Shown: positions 5,225-12,072 of the stretch, in pieces
Layout of the letters: each line of letters opens with the position of its first letter
Position numbering within the stretch: the stretch's first letter is position 1
Assembly: GCA_900549275.1 (NCBI GenBank)
Contig: URNU01000019.1
Coordinates: 1-12,737 of the forward strand
Reading direction: 5' to 3'
Length of the DNA stretch: 12,737 nt
Origin: an uncultured Collinsella sp.
Lineage (GTDB): Bacteria; Actinomycetota; Coriobacteriia; Coriobacteriales; Coriobacteriaceae
Translations under genes and position numbers: made by a program
Notes under the pieces: generated by a model
What the model saw: only the letters and a program-made list of their open reading frames with translations
The model's database searches: none
What the model was told of the DNA's origin: nothing

Positions 5225-7621
5225 CTTGTTTCTGGCGAATAGCTCCGACGTAACAAGGGCAATGGCGGTCGCCAGACTCACTGCAAGCCCCACAAGGGCG
5301 CCCGGAGTCTTGTAGGTCATCACGATCCTATTCGCGCCTTTCTGCATGCTCAGGGACGACAAGCCCTTATCGGCGGCGGGCGTTAGTTCTGCGGCGGTGC
5401 CGTTTACCGTTACGTTCCAGCCCTCATCGTACGGCACGCTCAGCAGCAGGCTGTCGTCATCTTTGGCGGTATACTCGCCTTCGATCCTTCCGTCCTCAAA
5501 AACCGTCGGAATAAACTCGCTCGTCTTAAGCTCGTTAATGATCTGTTTGAAAACGTCCAGATTGAGGGCGTAAAAGACCGGCTCATTGTCTTGGGGCATG
5601 TCTGTATAGCCCTCTGCGACTCCGATTGACACCGTATGCTGGCTCGGGACGTCCGATGCATCCGCAATCTGGCGGATATTATTGTCGAATCTCCAGGCCT
5701 CGTTTTCGATCGTTCGCTGGTCGATGGTAAGAGCGACGGGCCAATAACTGCCGGCGATCGCATCTTTGTTGATATAGAGATACCCGATGGAGCTTGCCGG
5801 TACAGTAACGCTCCATTGCTTTAAGCTATCGCTATTCTCCGTGCTCGTGGCCTCGATCTTGGTATAGAGCTTTACCTCGCGGCCTAGGATTTTGCTGTAG
5901 AGGTCGTTCTGCTTTTCGAAGGGGTTCTCGATCTTCAGCGTGCTGTTTTGGATATCGCTTGAGGCTGCGACGCCAATGCTGAGCGCATAGGGGTTCTCGT
6001 ACACCGCGCTTGTGGAGTCGGCCTGATTCGTCTTGGTCGAAACGTATCCCGCAGGCGCGTTCTCAGGAATGGCATACTTGACTCCCAGTAGGGCATCGAC
6101 GGCAAGAACGGGCTCGGCATAACGGGTCGAAAACTCGCCGACACTGCTGTATCCAAGGGAGTTGAGAAGTGCAATTGCCTGTGGGTTGTTTGCCGACGAA
6201 TATGAAGACAGTTGGTTGTATCCAAGCGCTAGGCCTTCGTTGAGGGCGGCACTATCGGCGCGCGTAATCGTACGGTCGATACGGTAGAAAGACGCCGAAT
6301 CCTGGCCTTGAATGGCTGTGATCGTGTTGGTTGCGGTGGCGACATAGGCGCTGTTGGCTTCTTCGGAATAGCCTGTGTACAGCTGGTTCCATATAACATG
6401 GGCGTTGGCAAATAGTTCAATTGCCGTGAGTGCCAGGAGCGGCATGATGATGGCCGGACGATGGGCTCGACGTAATGTTGGCCGCTCATTGAGTTTCTGC
6501 AACGCGTATCCTGCGGCCCACAGCGCAAAGAAGCTAAGCAAAAAGGCCGTGCGCGAGTAGAATCCGTTAGGAACGCGCATGCCGCACCAGACGTACTCGA
6601 GCGGGCTCAAAACGGAGCTTGCGACCAGGGTCATCGTGACGACGAGTGTTGCGATACGCGTCTTGATTGAAACCGTGCGGTTAACCAGCAAGCTCGCCGC
6701 AAGCAGCATCATGATGATGCCGCAATAGAACTGCGGTGTGCTATCGTTGTTTACCCACATGCAGGGAAGAAAGCCCCTGATGAGCGACTTGAGGCTGGTT
6801 TTTAGTAGGGGGCCGAGTGCCAGAACGGGGCCGCCCTTGGACATGGCAAGGATGGTCGGCAAAAAGGTCCATGCGGACAGGAGCAGTCCAAGCGCGATAC
6901 CCCCGGCGAATCGCAGGGCCCGATCGAGCGTGAGCTTCCAGCTAAATCCTTCTTCTGTAACATAATCGATAAATTCGACCAATACGAAGATGCAGAGGAA
7001 CAGGATGCTGATGTAGGCCGTATACCAGCAGAACATGACATTGAGCGCCGTTGCGATGACGAGGCGGATCATGCGCTGCTTACGGATGAGCTCGTGGCAT
7101 CCGTAGGCGCAGATGGGCAGCAGGATGAGGCAATCGATCCAGAGCGGGTTGCGCAGGTTGCTGATGGTCCAGCTGCAAAATGTGAACGAGAGGGAAAGTA
7201 GGAATGCTGCGGGCTTGGATAGTCCGAAGCGCTTTTGTACATACCAGGCACTGCTAATGTGAATGCAGCCAAGTTTGAGCGCGCTGATAACAAACACAAA
7301 GAGCGTCAGCTTGTCTTGAGGAAACAGTACGCAGAGCAGGTTAAAGGGGCTGGCGAGATAGTAGCTGTAGAGCCCCCACGTGTTCATGCCCAGTCCCTGA
7401 GAAAAGGAGTAGCGAAGATTCTCCTCGCCCAAAAGGACGCGCCGGAACCAAGCAAAGAAGTCGATGTACTGGTACTTGAGGTCGCTAACGAGAAACGAGT
7501 TGTCGCCAAAGGGGTAGACGTGCCCCGTCGCTGCAAGTGCGACAAAGAGCGCGACGGTAAACGCAAAGCAGGCAGCATAGAATGCTACATTCTTGAACGT
7601 GCATTTATTGGACCGTGTCAT
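5210..7621 (-). CDS. YfhO-family multi-span membrane protein, probable lipid-linked-sugar glycosyltransferase
   Basis: An 803-residue integral membrane protein. The first membrane segment is at about residues 12-31. It is followed by GDNSFLVSDLKYQYIDFF (about 39-56), the acidic loop typical of YfhO/GT-C-like proteins, then many hydrophobic segments to about residue 405. A large, probably extracellular domain with many N and S residues runs from about 415 to 770, and a last membrane segment (about 771-793) ends in a basic tail. In Bacillus, YfhO works with CsbB to put N-acetylglucosamine on lipoteichoic acid. Here two CsbB/GtrB-type genes lie directly upstream, supporting the same kind of job. 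The ATG at 7621 is chosen because it has GAGGAA just upstream and overlaps the upstream gene by only 17 bases; an in-frame start at 7699 would overlap much more. The transferred sugar and acceptor are unknown. Confidence 0.85.
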   Translation of the reverse strand: MTRSNKCTFKNVAFYAACFAFTVALFVALAATGHVYPFGDNSFLVSDLKYQYIDFFAWFRRVLLGEENLRYSFSQGLGMNTWGLYSYYLASPFNLLCVLFPQDKLTLFVFVISALKLGCIHISSAWYVQKRFGLSKPAAFLLSLSFTFCSWTISNLRNPLWIDCLILLPICAYGCHELIRKQRMIRLVIATALNVMFCWYTAYISILFLCIFVLVEFIDYVTEEGFSWKLTLDRALRFAGGIALGLLLSAWTFLPTILAMSKGGPVLALGPLLKTSLKSLIRGFLPCMWVNNDSTPQFYCGIIMMLLAASLLVNRTVSIKTRIATLVVTMTLVASSVLSPLEYVWCGMRVPNGFYSRTAFLLSFFALWAAGYALQKLNERPTLRRAHRPAIIMPLLALTAIELFANAHVIWNQLYTGYSEEANSAYVATATNTITAIQGQDSASFYRIDRTITRADSAALNEGLALGYNQLSSYSSANNPQAIALLNSLGYSSVGEFSTRYAEPVLAVDALLGVKYAIPENAPAGYVSTKTNQADSTSAVYENPYALSIGVAASSDIQNSTLKIENPFEKQNDLYSKILGREVKLYTKIEATSTENSDSLKQWSVTVPASSIGYLYINKDAIAGSYWPVALTIDQRTIENEAWRFDNNIRQIADASDVPSQHTVSIGVAEGYTDMPQDNEPVFYALNLDVFKQIINELKTSEFIPTVFEDGRIEGEYTAKDDDSLLLSVPYDEGWNVTVNGTAAELTPAADKGLSSLSMQKGANRIVMTYKTPGALVGLAVSLATAIALVTSELFARNKKSRR

Positions 7622-8573
7622 CAGATTCCTCGTTGGATTCTCGAATGATATAGATGGGACGTCGCTTGGTTTCCAAGTAGGCTTTTGCCAAGTATTCACC
7701 GATGATTCCTAAGCACAGAAGCTGCATGCCGCCAAACAGCGTTATGAGGCAGGCGAGCGACGGCCATCCGCCGACGGGGTCACCCCAAACGAGTGTTTTG
7801 ACCAGGATGACGACGAATCCCAGAATGGCGATGAGGCAGAAAACGATACCCGTAAGGGCGGCGAGGGAGAGCGGCGCCGTGGAAAACGCGACGATGCCGT
7901 CGATGGAATAGAGGAGCAGCGACCAAAAGCTCCACTTGGTCTCGCCGGCTACGCGGTTGACGTTTACGTAGGGGAGCCATTTAGTCTTGAAGCCGACCCA
8001 GCCGTAAATGCCCTTGGAGAATCGGTTATATTCGCCCATGGAGACGATGGCGTTAACCATGGGGCGCTTCATGAGCCTAAAGTCGCGAGCGCCGTCGACG
8101 ATGTCCGCATTGGAAATGCGGTTGATGATCTTGTAGAACATGCGGGCGAAGAACGACCTGATTGGAGGCTCCCCTTTGCGGGTGGTCCTGCGCGTAGCGA
8201 CGTTGTCGTAGTCTTCGGTTCGCAAGATCTCGTACATCTGCGGCAGCAGCGAGGGCGGGTCCTGCATGTCGGCGTCCATGGTGGCGACATAGTCACCCTT
8301 TGCATGTTGGAGTCCGGCAAACAGTGCCGCCTCCTTGCCAAAGTTGCGCGAGAAAGAGTGCCATCGGATGGCGTATGGATGCGCCGCCGCAGCTTCTGCT
8401 TTCATGACGGAAAGCGTATTGTCTGCCGAACCGTCATCGATGAGGACGGCTTCAAAGGAGATGCAGGGGTCTTGCTGGGTCATGATGCGAACGACGCCAT
8501 CGAGCTCTTTAAGAAAGATCGGAAGCGATTCCTGCTCGTTGTAGCACGGCACGACAATGGAGATGAGCGGCAT
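7605..8573 (-). CDS. GtrB/CsbB-type polyprenyl-phosphate glycosyltransferase (GT2)
   Basis: A 322-residue family GT2 enzyme of the bactoprenol glucosyltransferase/DPM1-like group. It moves a sugar from a nucleotide donor to undecaprenyl phosphate on the inner membrane face. The N-terminal catalytic domain has VVPCYNEQESL (residues 8-18), LIDDGSADNT (44-53) and the metal-binding DAD (100-102) in MDADMQDPP. RDFRLMKR (163-170) and GETKWS (210-215), typical of this subgroup, follow. Two membrane segments at about 235-262 and 272-295 anchor the C-terminus. ATG start with GAGAGG upstream. It lies six bases after the stop of another GT2 gene and overlaps the yfhO-like gene by 17 bases, so all three are probably one translationally coupled operon. 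The neighbouring YfhO-like protein is the likely user of its lipid-linked sugar product. Sugar identity is not readable. Confidence 0.9.
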   Translation of the reverse strand: MPLISIVVPCYNEQESLPIFLKELDGVVRIMTQQDPCISFEAVLIDDGSADNTLSVMKAEAAAAHPYAIRWHSFSRNFGKEAALFAGLQHAKGDYVATMDADMQDPPSLLPQMYEILRTEDYDNVATRRTTRKGEPPIRSFFARMFYKIINRISNADIVDGARDFRLMKRPMVNAIVSMGEYNRFSKGIYGWVGFKTKWLPYVNVNRVAGETKWSFWSLLLYSIDGIVAFSTAPLSLAALTGIVFCLIAILGFVVILVKTLVWGDPVGGWPSLACLITLFGGMQLLCLGIIGEYLAKAYLETKRRPIYIIRESNEESDDTVQ

Positions 8574-8579
8574 GGTGGT

Positions 8580-9551
8580 TTACCTCTCGTTTGGATTGGA
8601 AGTAGGGTGGCCGGGCTGGTCGTCGTAGGCGTATTTGCTGTACACGTTGACCTCCCACTGCTTTTTTTCGACCTTTGCTACAGAATCCAGGATGAATCCG
8701 GTTGCAAGGCTCAGGCTGCACAGGAACATAAACGACGCGGCGAGTATGGCGGTGGGGAAGCGCGGAACGAGGCCGGTCTGGAAATACTCGACAACTATGG
8801 GCATGCCCAGGGCGAGGCCGATCACCGCAAACAGAAGCGCGACGAGGCTGAAGAACTTCAGCGGGCGGTAGTCCTTGAACAGCGTGCCGATCATCGCAAC
8901 GACTTTAATGCCGTCGCTCACGGTATTGAGCTTGGACTCGGAGCCTTCCGGACGGTCTCGGTACTCGATGGGCACATCTTTGATGCGCCAGCGGTGGTCG
9001 ACGGCGTGGATCGAGAGCTCGGTTTCGATTTGGAAGCCCTCGGAAAGCACAGGGAAGGTTTTAACAAACGGGCGGCTCATGGCGCGGTAGCCGGTCATGA
9101 CGTCATCGAAGCTGTAGCCATAGATCCACTTGATCATGGCGCGAACTAGGTTGTTGCCAAAACCATGGAAGGCGCGCTTGTTCTCCTCGGAGTAGGTGCC
9201 GTTGGAAAGGCGGTCGCCTACGGTCATGTCGGCCGTGCCGTTAAGGATGGGCTCGCAGAGGGCTTTGGCCGCCTCGGCGGGGTAGGTGTCGTCTCCGTCG
9301 ACCATCAGGTAGCAATCGGCTTCGATATCGCGAAACATCTGGCGGCACACGTTGCCCTTTCCCTGGCGGGGTTCAAAGCGGACCGTGGCGCCGTGCTCGG
9401 TAGCGATGCGTGAGGTATCGTCCGATGAGTTGTTGTCGTAGACATAGACCGTCGCTTGCGGAAGCTCGCGGTGAAAGTCGTCGATGACCTTACCAATCGT
9501 GAGCGCTTCGTTGTAGCAAGGGATGATGACGGCGATGGATTCAGAATTCAC
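8580..9551 (-). CDS. Second DPM1-like membrane glycosyltransferase (GT2)
   Basis: A 323-residue GT2 enzyme with the same architecture as the next gene in the operon but only distantly similar sequence. It has IIPCYNEALTIGKVI (residues 9-23), DNNSSDDT (39-46), a DGDD metal motif at 85-88 (MVDGDDTYPAE), and MTGYRAMSRP (152-161). Two C-terminal membrane segments lie at about 232-256 and 266-289. It probably makes a polyprenyl-phosphate-linked sugar, possibly a different one from its neighbour. The start is a GTG at 9551, directly before the conserved N-terminus, with AAGGAG seven bases upstream. It is the first gene of the minus-strand operon, with a candidate promoter at 9582-9610. A soluble-substrate glycosyltransferase role is possible, but the paired membrane segments argue for the lipid-linked type. 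Confidence 0.87.
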   Translation of the reverse strand: MNSESIAVIIPCYNEALTIGKVIDDFHRELPQATVYVYDNNSSDDTSRIATEHGATVRFEPRQGKGNVCRQMFRDIEADCYLMVDGDDTYPAEAAKALCEPILNGTADMTVGDRLSNGTYSEENKRAFHGFGNNLVRAMIKWIYGYSFDDVMTGYRAMSRPFVKTFPVLSEGFQIETELSIHAVDHRWRIKDVPIEYRDRPEGSESKLNTVSDGIKVVAMIGTLFKDYRPLKFFSLVALLFAVIGLALGMPIVVEYFQTGLVPRFPTAILAASFMFLCSLSLATGFILDSVAKVEKKQWEVNVYSKYAYDDQPGHPTSNPNER

Positions 9552-9581
9552 TCAATGCTCCTTATATATTCAATCCTTGAA

Positions 9582-9610
9582 AGTATAGCCGTTTGGGCTT
9601 GGCATCCTAA
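9582..9610 (-). promoter_or_regulatory. Candidate promoter of the minus-strand glycosyltransferase operon
   Basis: On the minus strand, TTAGGA (9605-9610) and TATACT (9582-9587) are separated by exactly 17 bases, about 30 bases upstream of the GTG start at 9551. The -10 matches the consensus at five of six positions; the -35 is weaker. The position in a divergent intergenic region supports it. Confidence 0.5.
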
Positions 9611-9666
9611 GATGTGGGTTAGTTCTCCAGTTTTGTTGCGCGTATCGTTTGCATGGCCGTCGGGTC

Positions 9667-9672
9667 TATACT
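9667..9672 (+). promoter_or_regulatory. Candidate -10 element for the wzm-wzt operon
   Basis: TATACT lies 39 bases upstream of the wzm GTG. No convincing -35 is found at 16-18 bases (ATCGTT at 9644-9649 is poor; TTTGCA at 9648-9653 is too close, at 13). A promoter is expected here because the upstream gene is divergent. Confidence 0.35.
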
Positions 9673-9711
9673 GTTCGTTTGTCAACGATTACGAGTAAAG
9701 GAGTTGCATCC

Positions 9712-10557
9712 GTGTCGGATCAGACAAAGCAACAAGAAACTCGCAGTCTGCCTGCGACGTTTGCTAAGAACGAATTTGAGAAGGATGCGTTTATCCTTCG
9801 TCAGCTGGTTACCAAGGATTTTAAGATCAAGTATCGCCGTAGCGTTCTGGGCGTCGCATGGTCGGTGCTCAACCCGTTGCTGATGATGATCGTCATGGCC
9901 ATCGTGTTCTCGACGATTTTTGGCCAGGGCCGCAATGGCTCAATGACGCCCGAGATGTACCCGCTGTACTTGATCGTGGGTAACATTACCTTTGCCGTCA
10001 TGTCCGAGTCTACGAACCAGGCCCTGACGTCTATCGTGGGCGCTGCCCCTCTGCTCAAGAAGGTTAAGGTGCACCGCTGGGTCTTCCCGGTGCAGAAGGT
10101 GCTCTTCTCGCTGGTCAACTTTGCCTTCTCGCTGGTCGCCGTCGCCATCGTCATGCTGTGGTTCCACGTTATGCCTTCTTGGCACCTCATTCTGCTGCCG
10201 GTTTGCCTGCTGCTGCTTATGTGCTTCTGCATGGGCCTGGGCATGATGCTCTCTGCTCTTACGGTCTTTTTCCGCGACGTTATGCATCTATGGAGCGTCG
10301 TCATTACGGCGTGGACTTACATTACGCCCATCTTCTGGACGACTGACTACATTGCGCAAATGCCGCATCTCGTGCGTATCTTGATGTATGCGAACCCCAT
10401 GTTCAACTACCTGCAGTTTATGCGCGATATCTTTCTGTTCCAGACTACGCCCTCGCTTATGACGTTTGGTATGTGCGTTGCCTGGGCGGTTCTTGCGCTT
10501 ATTATTGGCTATACCGTGTTCCATAAGTCCGAGCGCAAATTTATCCTCTACATTTAA
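9712..10557 (+). CDS. wzm: ABC-2 type polysaccharide/teichoic acid export permease (Wzm/TagG-like)
   Basis: A 281-residue integral membrane protein, the permease half of a polysaccharide ABC exporter. After a hydrophilic N-terminus, the segment RQLVTKDFKIKYRRSVLGVAWSVL contains the amphipathic region and the conserved YRRSVLGVAW...NPL sequence typical of this family. About six membrane segments follow, including hydrophobic blocks near residues 54-70, 83-100, 125-150, 155-180, 190-212 and 255-272. It ends at RKFILYI, as many TagG/Wzm proteins do near the membrane. I chose the GTG at 9712 because AAAGGAG (9698-9704) is well spaced before it; an in-frame TTG at 9649 adds 21 residues without a ribosome binding site. 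The ATPase gene follows after 11 bases. It probably moves a completed lipid-linked glycan across the membrane. The symbol reflects family, not proven orthology. Confidence 0.92.
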   Translation: MSDQTKQQETRSLPATFAKNEFEKDAFILRQLVTKDFKIKYRRSVLGVAWSVLNPLLMMIVMAIVFSTIFGQGRNGSMTPEMYPLYLIVGNITFAVMSESTNQALTSIVGAAPLLKKVKVHRWVFPVQKVLFSLVNFAFSLVAVAIVMLWFHVMPSWHLILLPVCLLLLMCFCMGLGMMLSALTVFFRDVMHLWSVVITAWTYITPIFWTTDYIAQMPHLVRILMYANPMFNYLQFMRDIFLFQTTPSLMTFGMCVAWAVLALIIGYTVFHKSERKFILYI

Positions 10558-10568
10558 GGAGTGCTGTG

Positions 10569-11336
10569 ATGACTGAATCTGTTGTTGATTACAGCGAGCA
10601 GCCTCTGGCTGTCGAGGTCGACGACGTCACCATGATCTTTAACATGGCGTCCGAGTCTCTGACCAATCTCAAGGAGTACTTCATCAAGCTCGCCAAGCAC
10701 GAGCTGTTCTTTGAGGAGTTTAGGGCGCTTAAGCACATCTCGTTCGAGATTCATCGCGGCGAGGTCGTGGGTCTGGTCGGCACCAATGGTTCCGGTAAGT
10801 CTACGATGCTCAAGATTATCGCTGGCGTGCTTGAGCCTAGCGAGGGCAGCGTTAAGGTGCACGGTAACATCGCGCCGTTGATTGAGCTTGGTGCCGGCTT
10901 TGACCCCGAGCTGACTGCCCGCGAGAACATCTATCTGAACGGCGCCCTGCTCGGCTATACCAAGGAGTTCATCGACGCCAACTTTGACGGCATTATTGAG
11001 TTTGCCGAGCTGCAGAACTTTGTCGATATGCCGCTTAAGAACTTCTCCTCGGGCATGGTGGCGCGTATCGCCTTTGCAATCGCGACGATTACCGAGCCCG
11101 ATATTCTGATCGTTGACGAGACGCTGTCCGTCGGTGACGTGTTCTTTCAGCAGAAGTGTGAGGACCGTATCCAGCACTTTATCCAGAGCGGCGACGTAAC
11201 GGTTCTGTTCGTTTCGCACTCCATGGAGCAGGTCGAGCGCATCTGCCAGCGTGCCGTTTGGATTGAGAAGGGTGACCTTCGCATGGACGGCCCGGTAGAT
11301 GAGGTCTGCAAGGCGTACCGCGAGCAGTTCAACTAG
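10569..11336 (+). CDS. wzt: ABC exporter ATP-binding subunit (Wzt/TagH-like)
   Basis: A 255-residue cytoplasmic ATPase powering the Wzm-type permease encoded 11 bases upstream. It has Walker A GTNGSGKST (residues 71-79), the family block IELGAGFDPELTARENIYLNG (about 105-125), signature SSGM (160-163), Walker B DILIVDE (178-184), a D-loop (SVGD, 187-190) and the H-loop histidine H217. An N-terminal extension with MASESLTNLKEYFIK is typical of polysaccharide exporters. There is no C-terminal carbohydrate-binding domain, unlike the long Wzt of E. coli O9a. That suits an exporter which does not read a terminal cap on the polymer. The ATG at 10569 is preferred over GTG at 10566 for its 7-base spacing to AAGGAG. 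A perfect TATAAT follows the stop, probably for the tRNA. The symbol reflects family only. Confidence 0.92.
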   Translation: MTESVVDYSEQPLAVEVDDVTMIFNMASESLTNLKEYFIKLAKHELFFEEFRALKHISFEIHRGEVVGLVGTNGSGKSTMLKIIAGVLEPSEGSVKVHGNIAPLIELGAGFDPELTARENIYLNGALLGYTKEFIDANFDGIIEFAELQNFVDMPLKNFSSGMVARIAFAIATITEPDILIVDETLSVGDVFFQQKCEDRIQHFIQSGDVTVLFVSHSMEQVERICQRAVWIEKGDLRMDGPVDEVCKAYREQFN

Positions 11337-11338
11337 GT

Positions 11339-11344
11339 TATAAT
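11339..11344 (+). promoter_or_regulatory. TATAAT -10 element, probable tRNA-Arg promoter
   Basis: A perfect consensus -10 begins three bases after the wzt stop and 47 bases before the tRNA. No good -35 is seen at 17 bases (TACCGC, 11316-11321). It would give a leader of about 40 bases to be removed by RNase P. Confidence 0.45.
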
Positions 11345-11390
11345 TACTTGCGTCTGACAGGCTTTCGCTTGCTTGGACGTGCGGTTATTT

Positions 11391-11467
11391 GCTCCATTAG
11401 CTCAGTTGGATAGAGCAGGGGACTTCTAATCCCAAGGTCGACGGTTCGAATCCGCCATGGAGCACCA
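11391..11467 (+). tRNA. tRNA-Arg (anticodon TCT)
   Basis: A 77-base cloverleaf with encoded CCA. The acceptor stem GCTCCAT/ATGGAGC (7 pairs) is perfect. The D arm is GCTC...GAGC, the anticodon loop CTTCTAA has TCT, the T loop is TTCGAAT, and the discriminator is A. It reads AGA codons. Two stem positions are not Watson-Crick: G27 with A43 at the top of the anticodon stem, and A50 with C64 in the T stem. A terminator follows at once. No integrase or att duplication is seen beside it. Confidence 0.96.
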
Positions 11468-11476
11468 TCGTTTATT

Positions 11477-11509
11477 AAGCCCGGACCCCTTGGTGGTCTG
11501 GGCTTTTTT
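11477..11509 (+). terminator. Intrinsic terminator after tRNA-Arg
   Basis: The stem AAGCCCGGACC (11477-11487) pairs with GGTCTGGGCTT (11495-11505) with one G-T wobble, a 7-base loop, and a run of six T (11504-11509). It starts ten bases after the tRNA and would also end any read-through from wzm-wzt. Confidence 0.9.
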
Positions 11510-11570
11510 CGTCTTCTATGCTGCTGGAGCCGAGCGCGAGCAAGCCGCTACTGTTCGTTGGGGTTGGCAT

Positions 11571-12008
11571 TTACTTTTCGAGACGTTCCCTCAGTAGCTC
11601 CATCGCGTGAACGTAGCCCTGCAGGCCCTCGCCGGTGATGGTGGCGAAGCAGGCTAGGCGGGCGTAGCTTACCTGGCGGAAGTCCTCGCGTGTCTCGACG
11701 GCGCTGATGTGGACCTCGACGGCGGGGATGGCGACGGCTTTGAGAGCGTCCAGAATGGCCACGCTGGTGTGCGTGTAGGCGGCCGGGTTGATGACGATGC
11801 CGTCGACCTTGCCGTAGGCCTCCTGGATCTTGTCGACGATGCTGCCCTCGTGGTTGGACTGGAAGACCTCGACCTCGTCAAAGCCCTGTGCGGCACCCGC
11901 CTCCTGGCAAATCTGGACCAGGCGGTCGTAGTTGTCGCTGCCGTAGATGCCCGGCTCGCGAATGCCGAGCATGTTGAGGTTGGGTCCGTTGATGACGAGT
12001 GCTTTCAT
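11571..12008 (-). CDS. aroQ: Type II 3-dehydroquinate dehydratase
   Basis: A 145-residue cytoplasmic enzyme that dehydrates 3-dehydroquinate to 3-dehydroshikimate, step three of the shikimate pathway. The N-terminus MKALVINGPNLNMLGIREPG is diagnostic. Expected catalytic residues are present: R17 in the flexible loop, Y22 in GIYG, N74 in INPAAYTH, H100 in VEVHIS, and R111 in REDFR. Length is normal for this dodecameric family. The ATG at 12008 is chosen because it starts at the conserved motif and has AGGAAG just upstream; the open frame extends a further 66 codons upstream through a repeat but lacks conservation there. It lies 64 bases after the end of the aroE-aroK fusion on the same strand, so both belong to an aromatic amino acid cluster running leftward. 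Confidence 0.96.
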   Translation of the reverse strand: MKALVINGPNLNMLGIREPGIYGSDNYDRLVQICQEAGAAQGFDEVEVFQSNHEGSIVDKIQEAYGKVDGIVINPAAYTHTSVAILDALKAVAIPAVEVHISAVETREDFRQVSYARLACFATITGEGLQGYVHAMELLRERLEK

Positions 12009-12030
12009 GGTTGCTTCCTTTGCAGTCGAG

Positions 12031-12069
12031 AAACCACCACAAAGGTGCCTGTCCCCTTTGTGGTGGTTT
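12031..12069. repeat. REP-like palindrome between aroE-aroK and aroQ
   Basis: Perfect 15-base arms, AAACCACCACAAAGG (12031-12045) and CCTTTGTGGTGGTTT (12055-12069), flank a 9-base centre TGCCTGTCC. On the minus strand the core reads GGGGACAGGCACC. From memory this is a core found in many copies in diverse bacterial genomes and resembles REP elements mobilised by RAYT-type transposases. It begins just past the aroK stop and could act as an mRNA hairpin or terminator for the minus-strand transcript (followed there by TTTCTCG) or be a parasitic repeat. Only one copy is in the window. Confidence 0.65.
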
Positions 12070-12072
12070 TTG

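Noticed and set aside
8304..9149. 281-residue plus-strand open frame over the two glycosyltransferase genes
   Set aside because: Antisense shadow; both minus-strand genes have clear GT2 motifs.
11391..11570. tRNA-Arg as an integration site of a mobile element
   Set aside because: No integrase, no duplicated tRNA 3' end and no foreign stretch follows; only a terminator and aroQ.
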